A stretch of DNA of 64,000 nucleotides from Branchiostoma floridae (Eukaryota > Chordata > Leptocardii > Amphioxiformes > Branchiostomatidae): the NCBI RefSeq assembly GCF_000003815.2, contig NC_049993.1, forward strand, positions 6,178,183 through 6,242,182. Reading direction: 5' to 3'. Every line of letters starts with the position of its first letter. The first letter of the stretch is position 1. Shown piece after piece: positions 1 to 43,895 of the stretch. The translations under genes were made by a program, and so were the position numbers. The notes beneath the pieces were generated by a model. The model did no database searches, had not been told where the DNA came from, and saw nothing but the letters and a program-made list of their open reading frames with translations.

Positions 1-114
1 GTTCCAGACAAAAGATACAAAAAGCAAAAGTTCTGCCTATGTGCCAAGGACAGCGGTAACAAGATCCTTATCTACTTTGACATTTGTACTCCCAAGAACT
101 ACACACATACCACA

Positions 115-316
115 TACTGTAAATGCATTTAAGTTCGCGGGGATTTAATTTTGCACTAGGACTTTTTGTGGTGGTTTTAAGTTCGCGGCAGCGCCATGCA
201 CTGTAGTCTCTAACTACTGTACCATGGAAAAATGTTTGCAGTGTTTTTTAATTCACGGTGACCATCACAAAAACCGCGAACATTAAACCACTGCGAAAGT
301 TTCTGCATTTACAGTA
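115..316. repeat. Palindromic TA-flanked MITE (mariner-like), copy 1
   Basis: The element opens with TACTGTAAATGCATTTAAG and closes with CTGCATTTACAGTA, so its ends are inverted repeats flanked by TA. Its interior carries repeated 'TTCGCGG' / 'CCGCGAA' words. The same element recurs at 25190-25401 and, more decayed, at 61854-62045. TA flanks and short terminal inverted repeats fit a non-autonomous Tc1/mariner-type element; the superfamily is inferred from the ends alone. It lies in the intron after the first coding exon of the MBLAC1-like gene. Confidence 0.75.
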
Positions 317-429
317 TCATTAGAATCCATCCAGAGTTTGTATTTAAAGGTATTGCAAATACCTAAAACCTACCTACCTACCTAGTCCCTTGACCCCAAT
401 TTATGGAGGTAATAATAACCCACAAATAC

Positions 430-573
430 CTGAGGACCACCTGTGTCTACCAGGATGACATGCCTCCCCTGTACGAGTGTGATGGTCCCATCAGCACGGA
501 ACTGTCCGCCATCATCCAGATAAGAGTACCCTTCCTTCAACACTGTCACCTTATATGGAGACCCATCCTCCAT
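430..573 (-). CDS. MBLAC1: MBLAC1-like metallo-beta-lactamase-fold protein, first coding exon (partial gene)
   Basis: This 48-codon minus-strand exon reads MEDGSPYKVTVLKEGYS, then an FRADGTITLV segment, and ends HVILVDTGGPQ. The spacing and the words PY-x-V-x-VL-x-GY, RADG-(S/T)-(V/I)-TLV and ILVDTGGP match the N-terminus of MBLAC1 as I remember it; the family hydrolyses phosphoester or thioester-type substrates with a di-metal site. The exon is bounded by an acceptor (TGCTACAG) just above 577 and a donor (CAG|GTATTTG) below 430. The ATG at 573-571 is chosen because family members also begin shortly before the PY motif. The HxHxDH metal-binding motif would lie in later exons, which are off the left edge. 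The gene is head-to-head with DOT1L. Confidence 0.72.
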
Positions 574-577
574 AGCC

Positions 578-2460
578 CTGTAGCAGAACAACAGACAACA
601 AAATTTTGAGTTAAATGTTACAGAAGTGGCATAAGTGTGTGTTGAGGTTGTCTACTTCTACATTGCCTATATTCAGTTTGAAGGATATATAAGAAGTAAT
701 CAACAATGTATGACTTGTTTCTGAATATATATCTTTTCAGCTTGTTGTAAATCTTTCATGTTTATCTTTTTATTTTCTGAAAGCCTGACTTTGAGATTTT
801 TTGGGTCTTGCAAGTCCGTGGGACCAATTATAAAGTAAAGTTACAAATGTAATGACTGATATCAAGGAGGTCCTTGGTGATATACAGTATATATGCTTAG
901 CTTGTGTAACATGAATACCATGCAGGAAGATGCAGTGATAAAGGCAGCTTCAGCTTGTTTTAGTTACTTTGGAGTCTGCTTTTACAAAACGTTCATGGAC
1001 TACAGTTCTTGACATTCTTATAAAGAAGTGGCTTTTGATACCTTGTACATCAGTGGATTGATACATGTACAGATGGTAGCCTTCACCTAATGAGCTCAAC
1101 CTTTACTTGTCTGTGGTTCTTCCTTGAAAGGTCAATGGAAGGACTTCTGCATGACCTTTCCTGACTAATCAGGCTCAACAAACGACTCCAAGTGCCGTGC
1201 TCAGGTGACTGGGTCATGATCAGCCATGCAGAAGTCTCAGCCCATATTGTGCTCAGCTGCCTCGATGCATCACAGGGAGTATTAATTATAAATAATGACT
1301 TCCGCACATCATTTAAGGGCCTGCATGACTTTTTTCTGAAATATGTTTTCACATGTTTTAATCTTTTGTTATTCTTAAAAGGACTGCTGCAAGCCAACAT
1401 TTTGTGGGAGGTTGAATGAATTACTTTGCTGAGCTTATTGTAATGATAAAATGTGCTGTAAGTTCTGAGAATCTTGTGTAATTCGTAGTGTAGAACCCCC
1501 ATGCAGACCCCCATCATTCAACATCATCATGCCAAGGAAATTAACCTCCTTGATCATACATACAGTCTGTAGTATGTAAAACAAAGTCATCCGGAAGTCC
1601 TTTTTCATGCACATCTGCAGGAAGTCTACTATATTTGGTTCTATCGTATATGACATCTTGGCTTCCACATCAATGGCTGCTATACCCTTTGAAACTTTGC
1701 AGCATCCTCTTTGAATGACATCTAATGACTCCTACACCCTTTGAAAGTTTGCAGCACCAGTCTATGTTTTACTGATTTCAAATAAAACATTGTTAAGTTT
1801 TCTTTCTTTCTTCGTTTGGCTGGCATTTACAGTGAGCCACTGGCTAGCTAGGTCACCCAACTTAAGCTGTGGGTATTATATAGGGCTGGCCTTGGGAGAG
1901 AAATACAAAATACATTGAGTTACATATCAAGTGCATTGATATATAAAATTCACAAGGTACAACATCACCATCATTCACTGATCTTCATTGTGCTCTGCAT
2001 CTACTGTCTTTGAACAGTCAAGGTATATACGGTATACATTTGTACATACTTTTGTGTCGTCATATTAGTACTACTTCTATTAGTTTTTACACAGAGAAAG
2101 AGCACTCTGCACAAAAACGACCTCGCATAGCAGCCTCTTGGCTGGTGTCTTAGTCCACACAGGTGGAGTTTGGTAGGGAGCCTTATTATGGTAATGACAG
2201 AATGTTTTCTAATTGTGTTCTGGTGCCATTTATTATTAATAGACCATGGCAGCAATCAGAAAGGGCCTGCACATAGCCTAAAACCATCCCACAAATGCCT
2301 GCTTGGAGGCCTGGTATGGAGGCTTGAGTACATTGTGCTCACCTGGCTCCTCCCCTGTCTGCTCCACCTGTCTGTGTGATGGGCTGGTCCGACTCACCTG
2401 AGCTGACCCAGATGACCCCTGGCTGACCAATCAAAACGCGTCTTGATCACGTGAGCAGAA
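578..2460. other. DNA upstream of the MBLAC1-like exon; no coding exon recognised
   Basis: AT-rich sequence with only short, low-complexity open frames and no recognisable protein family. It must hold the 5' UTR or first non-coding exon of the MBLAC1-like gene, because the coding exon begins at an acceptor, but I cannot place that exon. No interspersed repeat with clear ends is visible here. Confidence 0.5.
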
Positions 2461-2473
2461 GGGTGGGCGTCGA

Positions 2474-2497
2474 GATCTCGCGAGATTCATTTCCGGA
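2474..2497. promoter_or_regulatory. Probable bidirectional core promoter: TCTCGCGAGA palindrome plus ETS-type site
   Basis: A perfect TCTCGCGAGA palindrome occupies 2476-2485, and ATTTCCGG (reverse of the ETS core CCGGAAAT) follows at 2489-2496. The palindrome is a known element of TATA-less, often bidirectional housekeeping promoters in animals, and ETS sites commonly accompany it. It lies about 360 bp upstream of the DOT1L start codon, between DOT1L (plus) and the MBLAC1-like gene (minus). No TATA box is obvious. That it drives one or both genes is inference. Confidence 0.5.
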
Positions 2498-2851
2498 TGA
2501 GTCCACTTTGTAAATCAGAGGGTTGTCAGAATAATTATTTCAAAACATTTTTGAGAATTGGAGCAATATTGTCAATCAACGTACCTTTTATTGTATCAAT
2601 TACACTAATTATACATGAAATTCAATATTTGTACCTGATTTTTATTCTATTTAGATGCGGAGTTAGCTTATTTAAAAAAAGTATTTGTTATTGATTGTAT
2701 TGAATTCTCCCGCCCAGACCCTAATAGCGAGATCTTGTCAGCCGTGCGGTGGCTGAACAGCTACCGGCCGAAAACATAGAACAAAATGAGTCAGAATTAG
2801 CAGGATTTCCCCACTTTACCCTCTGGTGACAACCAGGAAAGGGTGGAAAAG

Positions 2852-34848
<31,997 letters not shown>

Positions 34849-35361
34849 CAGAAGAAAGGTAGGTTGAAATCAGCTGTGTTAAATCATGGAATCAGCAGCA
34901 TATTTGATTTGAGATTGTCTCGAAAGCATGGGATGCCTGAAGTACAGTAGAAGCTATTTAATTGCACAGTCACCCCATTGCCAGCATATTTCGTGCAATA
35001 ATCAGGGTGGTGCAATAATGCAAAATTGGCCAGCTGGCCGCACCGGTTTGGGATTCAGTGCAATAAATAGAAGTGCGGTGTAATCCGTTGTGCAATAAAC
35101 TTGCTTCTACTGTTAAACTTAAAGTAAATATTTTGTGAAGTGTATTATTATTAATGTTTCTGTCAGTATCATTCCTCTGTGCCTGCACCTATGTAAAGTG
35201 TATTCAAATTATTCTATGGAAGCCTCTTTGATAACAGTAGAATCCAGCGCGATAACCCAAGTTATCACCCGGTCCGGAACACCTGATTTGAATGATCACG
35301 GTCAAGTTTGACTTATTTACGAAATGAAATCTTTCATGAATCTAGTGTTCTGTTTGTTTAG

Positions 35362-35750
35362 GTGGCAGCTAGAATGTGTTGGCTGACTACCTCATCGAGT
35401 TGGAACAACTATGCAACACCAGCCATGCAGACAGCCAATCACAGCAAGCTTGATACCCAACCAACCAATCACAACAAGCCTGGCAATCAGCCAATCCAGG
35501 CCAGCCTAGTAGAAGGCCAACCAATGACAGCAAGCCTCACAACAGCAAAGACATGCTGGAAAATGCAGGTTTCTATGAGAGAATGAATAACTTAAAGATG
35601 TTAAAGATTGAAATGGTTTTGCATTCTATTAGATACTTGCATCGGTTTTACACCTATACACTGATTCACATGAATTGTAGGCTATTGTGTAAGATAATGA
35701 AATTAAAGTTAAAGACTGACCCCTTAATAAATTGTAAACATTCACACATC
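35362..35750 (+). other. DOT1L: DOT1L 3' UTR exon with candidate poly(A) signal
   Basis: After the stop codon, AAAG|GTAGGT at 34858 is a good donor, and TTTGTTTAG|GTGGCAGC at 35362 a good acceptor, so the 3' UTR appears split by an intron of about 500 bp. AATAAA at 35726-35731 is the first poly(A) signal; later ones exist (about 37211), so the UTR may be longer. A stop codon more than 50 nt upstream of a UTR intron would be expected to trigger decay; here the distance is only about 10 nt, which is permissive. Confidence 0.5.
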
Positions 35751-36706
35751 TACAAGATAACATCATAAATAGACTGTAAAGATGTACATGTATCAGCATT
35801 TCTTCACTGTAGGTTCTATGCTAGTATAGGTCAAGTCTAGTGGTCAGTATGTCAAAATGAAGTAACTGTCCGAGTATTTTCTGGCCGTTTTACCAACAGC
35901 TTTAATGGCGATCTGACGCTGGATAGAGTATCTGTTACATGAATTTTATGTTGATCTGGAGTGACCAAATGTGACATATTTAAAGACTATCATGTTCAAG
36001 TAGTGTATGATAGAGTAGTCCTAGTTAATGTACTTTGTAACATGTACTACATTTTGTAGCTCTAGTAGTAGTGAGTTATATTATAATTCCAAAGAAACTG
36101 GTGATGTACAGTGTAGATGTTTTGTACAAAATGAGTCATAAACCTGTTTATGGGGGGCTTTGGATGACAAACTGGATGTACAATTGTTATTGTAAAGAAA
36201 TTCAAGCCCACCCTTGTATTTTTAGTGTCACATTTCAGTCGTTAAAAGTGGTTTGTATCTTTCTTTTTCTTTTTTACAAGTGTTAAAAAGGGTCTTCCAT
36301 CTATAGGATGTTTGTTTTTTGGTATACTTCAATTGTAGGTACCGGTAGTCATTTTCTTGAACATGCAGAAAGAATTTATGATGACTTTATATGACATTTG
36401 TATTACTCCTGCCAAGCACATGATGTGAACCTTATGACTGTGAGAGGTTGATAAAGAAGACTGTGATATTGATGATGTTGTGGTATGACAAGGTGCTCTG
36501 TTTTACACATTCAACATCACTAATGAACTGCCAGTGAGGTGTTAACATGTAAGATCAATATATTAATCAATCTGTCAAATGTTTCATAAGTTGATAGAGA
36601 TAATCTGTTGTGCTGGTCTTGCCAGGCCAGAAGAGGACTGTACAAGTTTATACAGACTTTGTCCTAGATGTGAGTTCAAGAACTGCAACTCTTTTACAGT
36701 CAAAGT

Positions 36707-37044
36707 CAGGGCTCTAGCCAGCGTCCGTTTTTCCGTCAATTGACGGAAATTTGCCGCGTTTGACGGAAAAATTTTAAAGCCAATCCGTCAACCTTGACGG
36801 ACAAAAATTTGATAAAAGCTCCTTGGTGGAAGCTACAGGCGGCTTGGGGACGCCGTCCACGGCCGTAAAAGCCACACACTGTTTGTTTTGCTATTGCTAT
36901 GATTGTTGACAATGTGTGTCGGTGCCCTTTCGCATACGATAATCACACAAGGTCTCAGTTCAGTCTCTCTAACTCCTGGAATAGTGTTTTCGCGACAATG
37001 GGAATTGGCTGACGGAAAAAAATTTCGAGCTGGCTAGAGCCCTG
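36707..37044. mobile_element. hAT-like MITE, 'CCGTCAA' family, copy 2, with 8-bp target duplication
   Basis: CAGGGCTCTAGCCAGC and GAGCTGGCTAGAGCCCTG are the ends, with GTCAAAGT exactly repeated at 36699-36706 and 37045-37052. It is the reverse orientation of the 12133-12472 copy and highly similar along its whole length. Confidence 0.85.
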
Positions 37045-38039
37045 GTCAAAGTTGTCCAAGTAGACCAACAAATTTTTCACTATAGGCAGGATTCTTGATG
37101 CTTGCGACAGAGGGTAAAATTATCTTAGAGACCATCACAAAGTGGTCACATTTTCCAGGTGGTCTATATGTAGGGGAGGTCACTTGTACAGGTTTGACTG
37201 TGGTAAAGACTAATAAAAACAATCACAAATCATCCAGCAGCTAGATCCTTCACCCTTGTAGTGTTATGTGACTGTGACTAAAAAAAACTGCCATTTTGTA
37301 AAACGTTTGTAGATTTGATAGAAAAAACAAAACAAACAAACATAGTTGTAATAGTGATCTTTGTATCAATATTCTGAGTTTGTGTCGCTGTAAGAGTAAT
37401 GGCTACATTTTTCACCTTGAAACTAGAGAAATTTTCATGTAAGTTGATATGTTGTGCTGAAGATGAAGATGATCACAGATCTAAGTTATCATAGGTATTC
37501 CAACGCTACCGCGAAAACGTCCTGCCGCATGGCGATCGGTAAATTTCTTACCATCTTCCCACACTCGCGGCACAAAAAGTATTCACTCCTAGAGGCATAT
37601 TTACCCATAAAAATAAAGCATATAAGTTTCTCTTTCGTGTGATATGTTTGTTCGGTCTGTTAAATGTCCAAAACGCCAAAAATTTGCCGATGAAAACGGC
37701 GCGCCGTGCGCCCCTCGGCCGGGGTTGGAAAACACGGGCCCGAAACCTCCCCCCTCCCCCAGCTCGCTACGCTGCGTTCACGGCGCTTGCGCATCGCCGT
37801 CTTAGACCGCAGCAGAATGAAAGTAGTGTCATTGCAAAGAGCAGATTACGAGCTTTAAAATGATACCGGTGACAGTTGTCAACTTTTATTTTTTGCCGGT
37901 AAAAATTCCACTTGAAGTGATTGATCGATGTTTAATTGTAAAAATCTCCGCAAAAATTTTATTCTTGCCGGTTGTCACCCCTGTCCAAATGACGACAAAA
38001 AAATAGGCTACGTTTTGATGTAATCGGCATGTCTATTGC

Positions 38040-39351
38040 ATGCACGCCGGCGGATCGCGAAGCTTGTTTTCCTGGCGAGGTCGGCCCGAGCGCGCCGTGT
38101 TTGGCCGGCCGCGCAATCCTGACGCGCCGAAGTTCGGCCGCGCGCCTCTTACAAATAGAAGTTATGTGACTGAAGCGGCACAAAAAGATCCTTTTCGACG
38201 CTATAGAGCAGGAATTTCCAGGTAAAATACTTTGATGAATTTTTAGTGTCTGCAAATTGTAGGTTTGTTTTGGGATGGGGTACTTTTGTGTCCTCAAGGA
38301 AGAAAATGTTTTCTTTGTTTTTGTTTGTTTTCACCATTTTTTTTGTCTATAGACAATGCTAGCAATGCAAAATCATGTCTTTATCCATGTTTTTAAGTCA
38401 TGAGACAATGTAAAACATTACAGTTTTAGATTTGTTAATCATTCTATTTCTTTCTTTCTTGTTATGTGAAATTGGCCTTGTGAATCATAAATTTTCTTGC
38501 CTTGTTCCAAGTTCAAAATACCATGGTGTATTTTTTTTTACTTGTTGAACTTGAGGCAACCGTGGCCCCCGGTTAGGGGTCAGCCGGGGAACCTATGCCC
38601 AAATTTTTCAAAATAAATAATTTATGGTATTTTCAATATCGTTAGTATTTGTGTGAATCATTTCTTGCCTTGTTCCAAGTCCAAAATACCACAGAGTATT
38701 TTTTTACTTGTTGAACTTGAGGCAACCGTGGCCCCCGGTTAGGGGTCAGCCGGGGAACCTATGCCCAATTTTTTAAAAATCAAAATAAATAACGACATTT
38801 TCAATATGATTATTTGTGTGAATCATTTCTTGCCTTGTTCCAAGTCCAAAATACCATGGTGTATTTTTTTTACTTGTTGAACTTGAGGCAACCGTGGCCC
38901 CCGGTTAGGGGTCAGCCGGGGAACCTATGCCCAATTTTTTTTCAAAATAAGAAATCAATGGTATTTTCAATGTCATTGTTATTATTCGTCAAATCATTTC
39001 TTGCCTCGTTCCGAGTCCAAAATACCAAGTGTATTTTTTCACTTGTGTGGCCACCTGTTCTAAGGTCAGCCGGGGAAGCTATGCCCAATTAAAAAAGATA
39101 CTTATGGCATTTTCATTTTCATTGTGAAGTAAGTTTGTTACAACCAGATTGTTCAGGCTAGTGCTCTTTGTGCCATGTGGCATTTTGTTTGACTTTGCAC
39201 GTCTGGATTATTTTGTTAAGTAAAGATCATAAATCTGCAGTACTTACCTGCAATATTATATTCTTGTCTCTACAGTTTGGTAATGGCGACCTCCAAGACA
39301 AGCCCACTTGGTACCCAGGTTCAGTCGTAGAAGATGGTGTAGAAGCAAATT
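38040..39351 (+). other. Possible two-exon transcript or small gene from a GC-rich patch
   Basis: The GC- and CpG-rich stretch 37660-38160 stands out from its AT-rich surroundings. An open frame from ATG 38040 runs to a good donor, TTCCAG|GTAAAA (38221), and a good acceptor, TTGTCTCTACAG, lies at 39276. In the frame that continues this ORF, exon 2 gives about 17 codons to a stop; in another frame it reads FGNGDLQDKPTWYPGSVVED and then stops. I recognise neither product. AATAAA occurs near 39620. It may be a long non-coding RNA promoter, a small lineage-specific gene, or chance. Confidence 0.25.
38465..39100. repeat. Tandem repeat, about 166-bp unit, four copies
   Basis: The unit contains ATTTCTTGCCTTGTTCCAAGT, ACTTGTTGAACTTGAGGCAA, CCGTGGCCCCCGGTTAGGGG and GGGGAACCTATGCCCAA. 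CCGTGGCC starts near 38560, 38726 and 38892, so the period is close to 166 bp. The fourth copy is shortened (lacks TTGAGGCAACCGTGG). It lies between the two putative exons of the 38-39 kb transcript. Confidence 0.82.
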
Positions 39352-41834
39352 GACACTTACTGACTTACCTTCTTCCATCCGGTTTTGGGAATTTATCTAA
39401 TCTTAATCTATTTTAACTTCAAATCTTCTTGATGTACATTGTATTATATAGAATTCAGTTACATGCATGTGTCAGTCTGATTCTTTCTTTATAACCACTT
39501 TATTACGTCATACAAAAGAACTGTAACTACAAATCACCGTAGTAACGGTGTGGTACTTGGGTAGGACGTCTTCGCCGCAGAAAGATGACCATCATCATTC
39601 ATCACCATGGTAGACACAATAATAAAACTAAAAGTTTAATTGTTTATTAGGAGGAATATTCTATCTAATCCGGGATGTGGCTGATAAAAGACCAGCAGAG
39701 AAAAAACTTGAAGAATGTAATGTTAGGTTGTAGTACCAATAAGTAGAGCGAGATACGCATGTATTGGATGGTGTAGGACAAATGTAAAGTTAACTAGTTG
39801 TGCTGCCAATTTAACTAAATAAAAGTGTTAAGTTTGTTAAGAAGGCACAGAACAGTTAGTGCCACAGAAAATGATAAGTAGGCCTGTTTTTTTGTGCAAA
39901 ACTTTGTGTACTTTCTATGATACCGGTGATAATTACTGATTGTAAGAATTATCGGGAAGTAACACATCCAAATTCCAAGAAATCTATGTACATTTACAGA
40001 AAATAGCCTGTACGTGACCTTGAAAAATGTTTACCTTGTCATGATAAGTTCAGTGTTTACATTGTCTATCTATCATTATTTTATCTCTTCTTCTTATAGT
40101 ACTAACATCTGTCATGTATTGTGCAATTGTGAACTTATGCTAATGATGCAGTGTAACATTGTGCCTCATCAAATAATGCGAGATGTTCATGCAATCTTAC
40201 CTTTGACCTTGACCAAGTTGACCTTCTTATTAAAGAAGTTACCATTGTTGACATTCTGTGGATGTGACATTCTTTGGTAATAGGAAATAACATAATGCTG
40301 TACATTGTAAAAGTATATTAAGTATGGTACTCGGTCTAGTACAGTGCACCGTATAGTATACTCACCCGCAAAATACCATAGAACGCAATCAAAAATGTGT
40401 GTATATATACCCAAATTTACTCATTTTCTTATGAAGTACAGATAACATGACTGTTATTGTGTGAAAGAACACCACTGGGTGCTGTTTTATGTGAAATATT
40501 GGAAGATATGGTCAATCCTGTCAAGAGATACAAGTGTGTAAACTTTGGAGGAATTTTCCTTCCCCAGGGGTCAAAGGTCACGCTGCCACCTGAGTAATTT
40601 GTTGCAAAATGCATACTTTGACCCTGTGTAAAAACATAATAAAAAGATATTAATGTCTGGAATCCTGTAGAATATTTCTATGTAGTGCATATTACAAGTA
40701 AATAAGATAAAATAAGCTTTTCAGCCTTCACTTACCTTTTTATCACCCCTTAAAAAAGCTATTTTTTTAATTTTTGTAATTTATCGCGCGGCCGGCCATT
40801 CCGGAGGGCAGATTTTGGAAACTTCAAGGAGCCATATCTCAGCAACCGCTTAAGATATTTGCTTCATTTAAAAAGCATTTTAATTCTCTTTATTAGCTCT
40901 TTCAGAAACAGTAAAAACTAATATTGTATAATACTTTTGAAATTTTGGTTGGAATACCTAGTTATCATGTTGTCTTTTGCAAAGTGTTTTGCTACAGAGG
41001 TCACACGAATTGAAACATAAGAAAACATTATCGTGTAGAGGTAGCAGAACTTTTGAATTTCTAGAAAATTGACTGATACAACTTGCTTTCACGTACCTTT
41101 TTGCAGTTCAATATTTGTCTAGATTAAGGAGCTTTTTTTACCATTTTGCTCAAAATTGACAGAATATTATTGATGTATACATTATATGTCTATCAGGTGA
41201 ACAAGGGCATTTTATGTCCATATGGACTAAGGTTACCATGTATACGCCATGCATAACATGAGGTAAAGGATTTTTGATAGAAAAAACTCATTTTAGGGCT
41301 TTAAGACTCATTTCATCCTTGTGTAATTGTTATTTCACATCTAGTATTTGATCGTGGCTGAAAAGCTGTTCCCAATTTCTACTGTGGTATTCCTGTTATT
41401 TGTAAGTTACATCAAAGAGCTTTTATGATAAAAGCTCCTTGGTTACATGAAAGGTTAATCATGGGTTTAACAATGACTTAGAACTTGGAAAGACCTCGGG
41501 AATTTGGAACATCTACCCAACTTAAAACTCTCTATTATAAAAGTATCACAGAAAGTAATATACCATAGTATGAAGAGATGCAAGAAATATGCAACTCTTG
41601 ACTTTAACTTTGAAATCTGATGTTTCACTTTCCCAAGGTCCTTACAAATTAAAGTTGAGAAGTTCTAGCATGTGAGGACCACAGTGGTGGTGTTGTCAAC
41701 AGTGTAAACCTGGCAGCTTTTACATTTTGTACCATGTGTTTGTACCAACAAGAGACTCATTACACAGAGTTTTTTTTTTACTAGATGACATGTGCCATAG
41801 TTACCTGATCTCCAAGCAGATGTATGTCCTCAGC

Positions 41835-42100
41835 TTGTTCCAACATAGTTGAGAAGTTTGAGCTTTGTTCCAACACAAGGAAGACACTCCACGAATTTTC
41901 AGTCGAACTCGTCGACCTTCATCAGATGACTGATTCACTGGGCTGACATTCAGGAAATAGGAAGTGACGTCAGGAGTGAATCAAACGTCGCTGGAAGATT
42001 GCATGTTGGCGAGATTGACTGAAAATTTATGGTAAGGGTCTTCCTTGTGTTGGAACAAAATGTATGGATTTTACCAACACAGATGAGTCTTCATTAGAAT
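41835..42100. repeat. Interspersed repeat, 'TTGTTCCAACACAAGGAAGAC' family, copy 1
   Basis: GAGCTTTGTTCCAACACAAG, CCTTCATCAGATGACTGATT and GTGACGTCAGGAG are shared with 58106-58680. Its own ends are inverted (TTGTTCCAACACAAGGAAGA / TCTTCCTTGTGTTGGAACAA). Non-coding; class not determined. Confidence 0.6.
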
Positions 42101-42855
42101 TGTTACAACATGTCTTTAAAGTAATCCAGGTGTGTAAAAACAAGCTGTAGCTATACATTGCTTGGAAAGTTATCTTTAGCAATATGCTGGGTACATCAAA
42201 GTGAACTGTGGCTGATTTGTTACTGGTGAACCAAAAGTGATGACCATTTTGATTGGTTGCTGATATGAACTTACAGTGTTAGCTCTGATTGGTCAGAATT
42301 TATATGTAGCAGGACCAATGAGGTTACTTTATTTGATTTTGAATATGGCTGCTTAGTATTTGGTTTATCTGTGATAGTGTAAATTGTTCTAATTATGTAT
42401 ATAGATATATATCTAATAGGCAATTTGGGGTATCAAAAGCCACCACCCTTTCTCAGTCCAAACGTGGGACTGAATATCAGGGCTATAGACTGGATCTGGT
42501 GCTTATTTTCCAGTCGTGTACACATCTGGACACTTTTTCTTCTGAATGTATGATTAATTGTTATTAATTCAACCCTTCAATGTGCATAATTGTGATAATG
42601 TTGATTATTTATGATTCATGGAGGTGAGAAATTCTTTGTAAAAGCAAGTCCTTGGTAAAAGTGCTTGGGTGCTAGTCGGTATTAAGACTTTGATATGGTG
42701 AATTTACCAATGTTGTTCTTACTGGTATGTTCCAAGTAAGGCCTGGGTATAATTATTAAGAAGGCCTGTATCAGTCTGTACATGTAGGTGGAGACTTACC
42801 CGTTCATGAAGTGATGACGTCATTGACCTTGACTGTGTGAAGTGTTTGGTGTAGA

Positions 42856-42905
42856 AATAAAATGCATCACGGGAAGAATGGATTGCTGTTGGCTGTTCTG
42901 CTTTT
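42856..42905 (+). terminator. Candidate poly(A) site, plus strand
   Basis: AATAAA at 42856-42861 is followed within 40 bp by a T/GT-rich stretch (GCTGTTGGCTGTTCTGC, TTTTTTGTCCGTGTTG), the usual layout of a cleavage site. Which transcript would end here (an extended DOT1L UTR or the 38-39 kb unit) is unknown. Confidence 0.3.
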
Positions 42906-43159
42906 TTGTCCGTGTTGTATCAATTTCAGAATAAAGCAACACATTCGTGACATTGTATATACATGTACTAGTAACTCTGCACCTTCCAAATAATGCTATA
43001 TACTGCGGGAGATGTATAGAGAATAGAAAATGATTTGTTTATGAAACGTCGCAGCCTATACGTGGCATACACCTGTATTTTAATCATTCACGATTTTAAT
43101 CAATACGGGTCAAAAGCGTCCCCTAACAATCCGTTGCAGTACTGAAGCATTACGGTCAC

Positions 43160-43895
43160 GATCAAGGCTGCACCGCTCCACGGTTCAAAAGAGACACCCT
43201 ACGGCTGACTGAGGTACTGCAAGTAGTGCTCTTTGCAAATGTTCATTTACACCGGGTCCCGTATTAGTGTACTGAATGACGCCCACGGACAATTACTCAT
43301 TCCATAACGTAGGACCTCCTTGACAATCTGAAAACACTCTTTTACGTGCCAAGAAGGGAGTTGTAAATAACAACCGTTGGTTGTTTGATCGACAACCGGT
43401 AATATTGTGCTGCATGACTAGAGTGGATAATCGGGGCATAGTATTGATCTTTTTCAAACGACCTGGGGCAAGTAGGGTCAAAGTTGAACCTTTGTACGTC
43501 CTGATTACATTGTTATGACCACACGGCACAGTATAACCGATCTAAAACTCAATGAATTGTTCTGTAATCGATAACTACTTTCGCAGCCCCTACAGAAGAG
43601 CTTTGTATGGTGTATATAGTTAGTGCGTCACCTGAACTACTTTTTGAATAAAACCAAGTAGCTTTCCTTTCTCAAAACCGTGTAAATAACGTGTTTCTGT
43701 TAGCAAGGAGGTTAATACCTCCTTGGTCGTAGGGTGTCTATCTAAAACCATAAAAATGAATTGGCTGGGATAAAAGTTTTGCTAGGATCTACAGTCGCAG
43801 TACACCAGTCAGCCGTAAGGTGTCTCTATTTTAAACCTCTCTAGCTGCAGTACTTCAGTTAGCCGTGGGGCGTCTCTATTGTTGAACCGTGTTGA
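43160..43895. repeat. Local dispersed copies of a 45-bp word, both orientations
   Basis: GCAGTAC(A/T)(C/T)CAGT(C/T)AGCCG followed by (G)GTGTCTCTATTTT..AACC occurs at about 43796-43838 and 43849-43895, and its reverse at about 43186-43223 (GGTTCAAAAGAGACACCCTA, CGGCTGACTGAGGTACTGC). GTAGGGTGTCTATCTAAAACC near 43729 is a fourth partial copy, just after the perfect palindrome AAGGAGGTTAATACCTCCTT (43705-43724). Confidence 0.6.
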
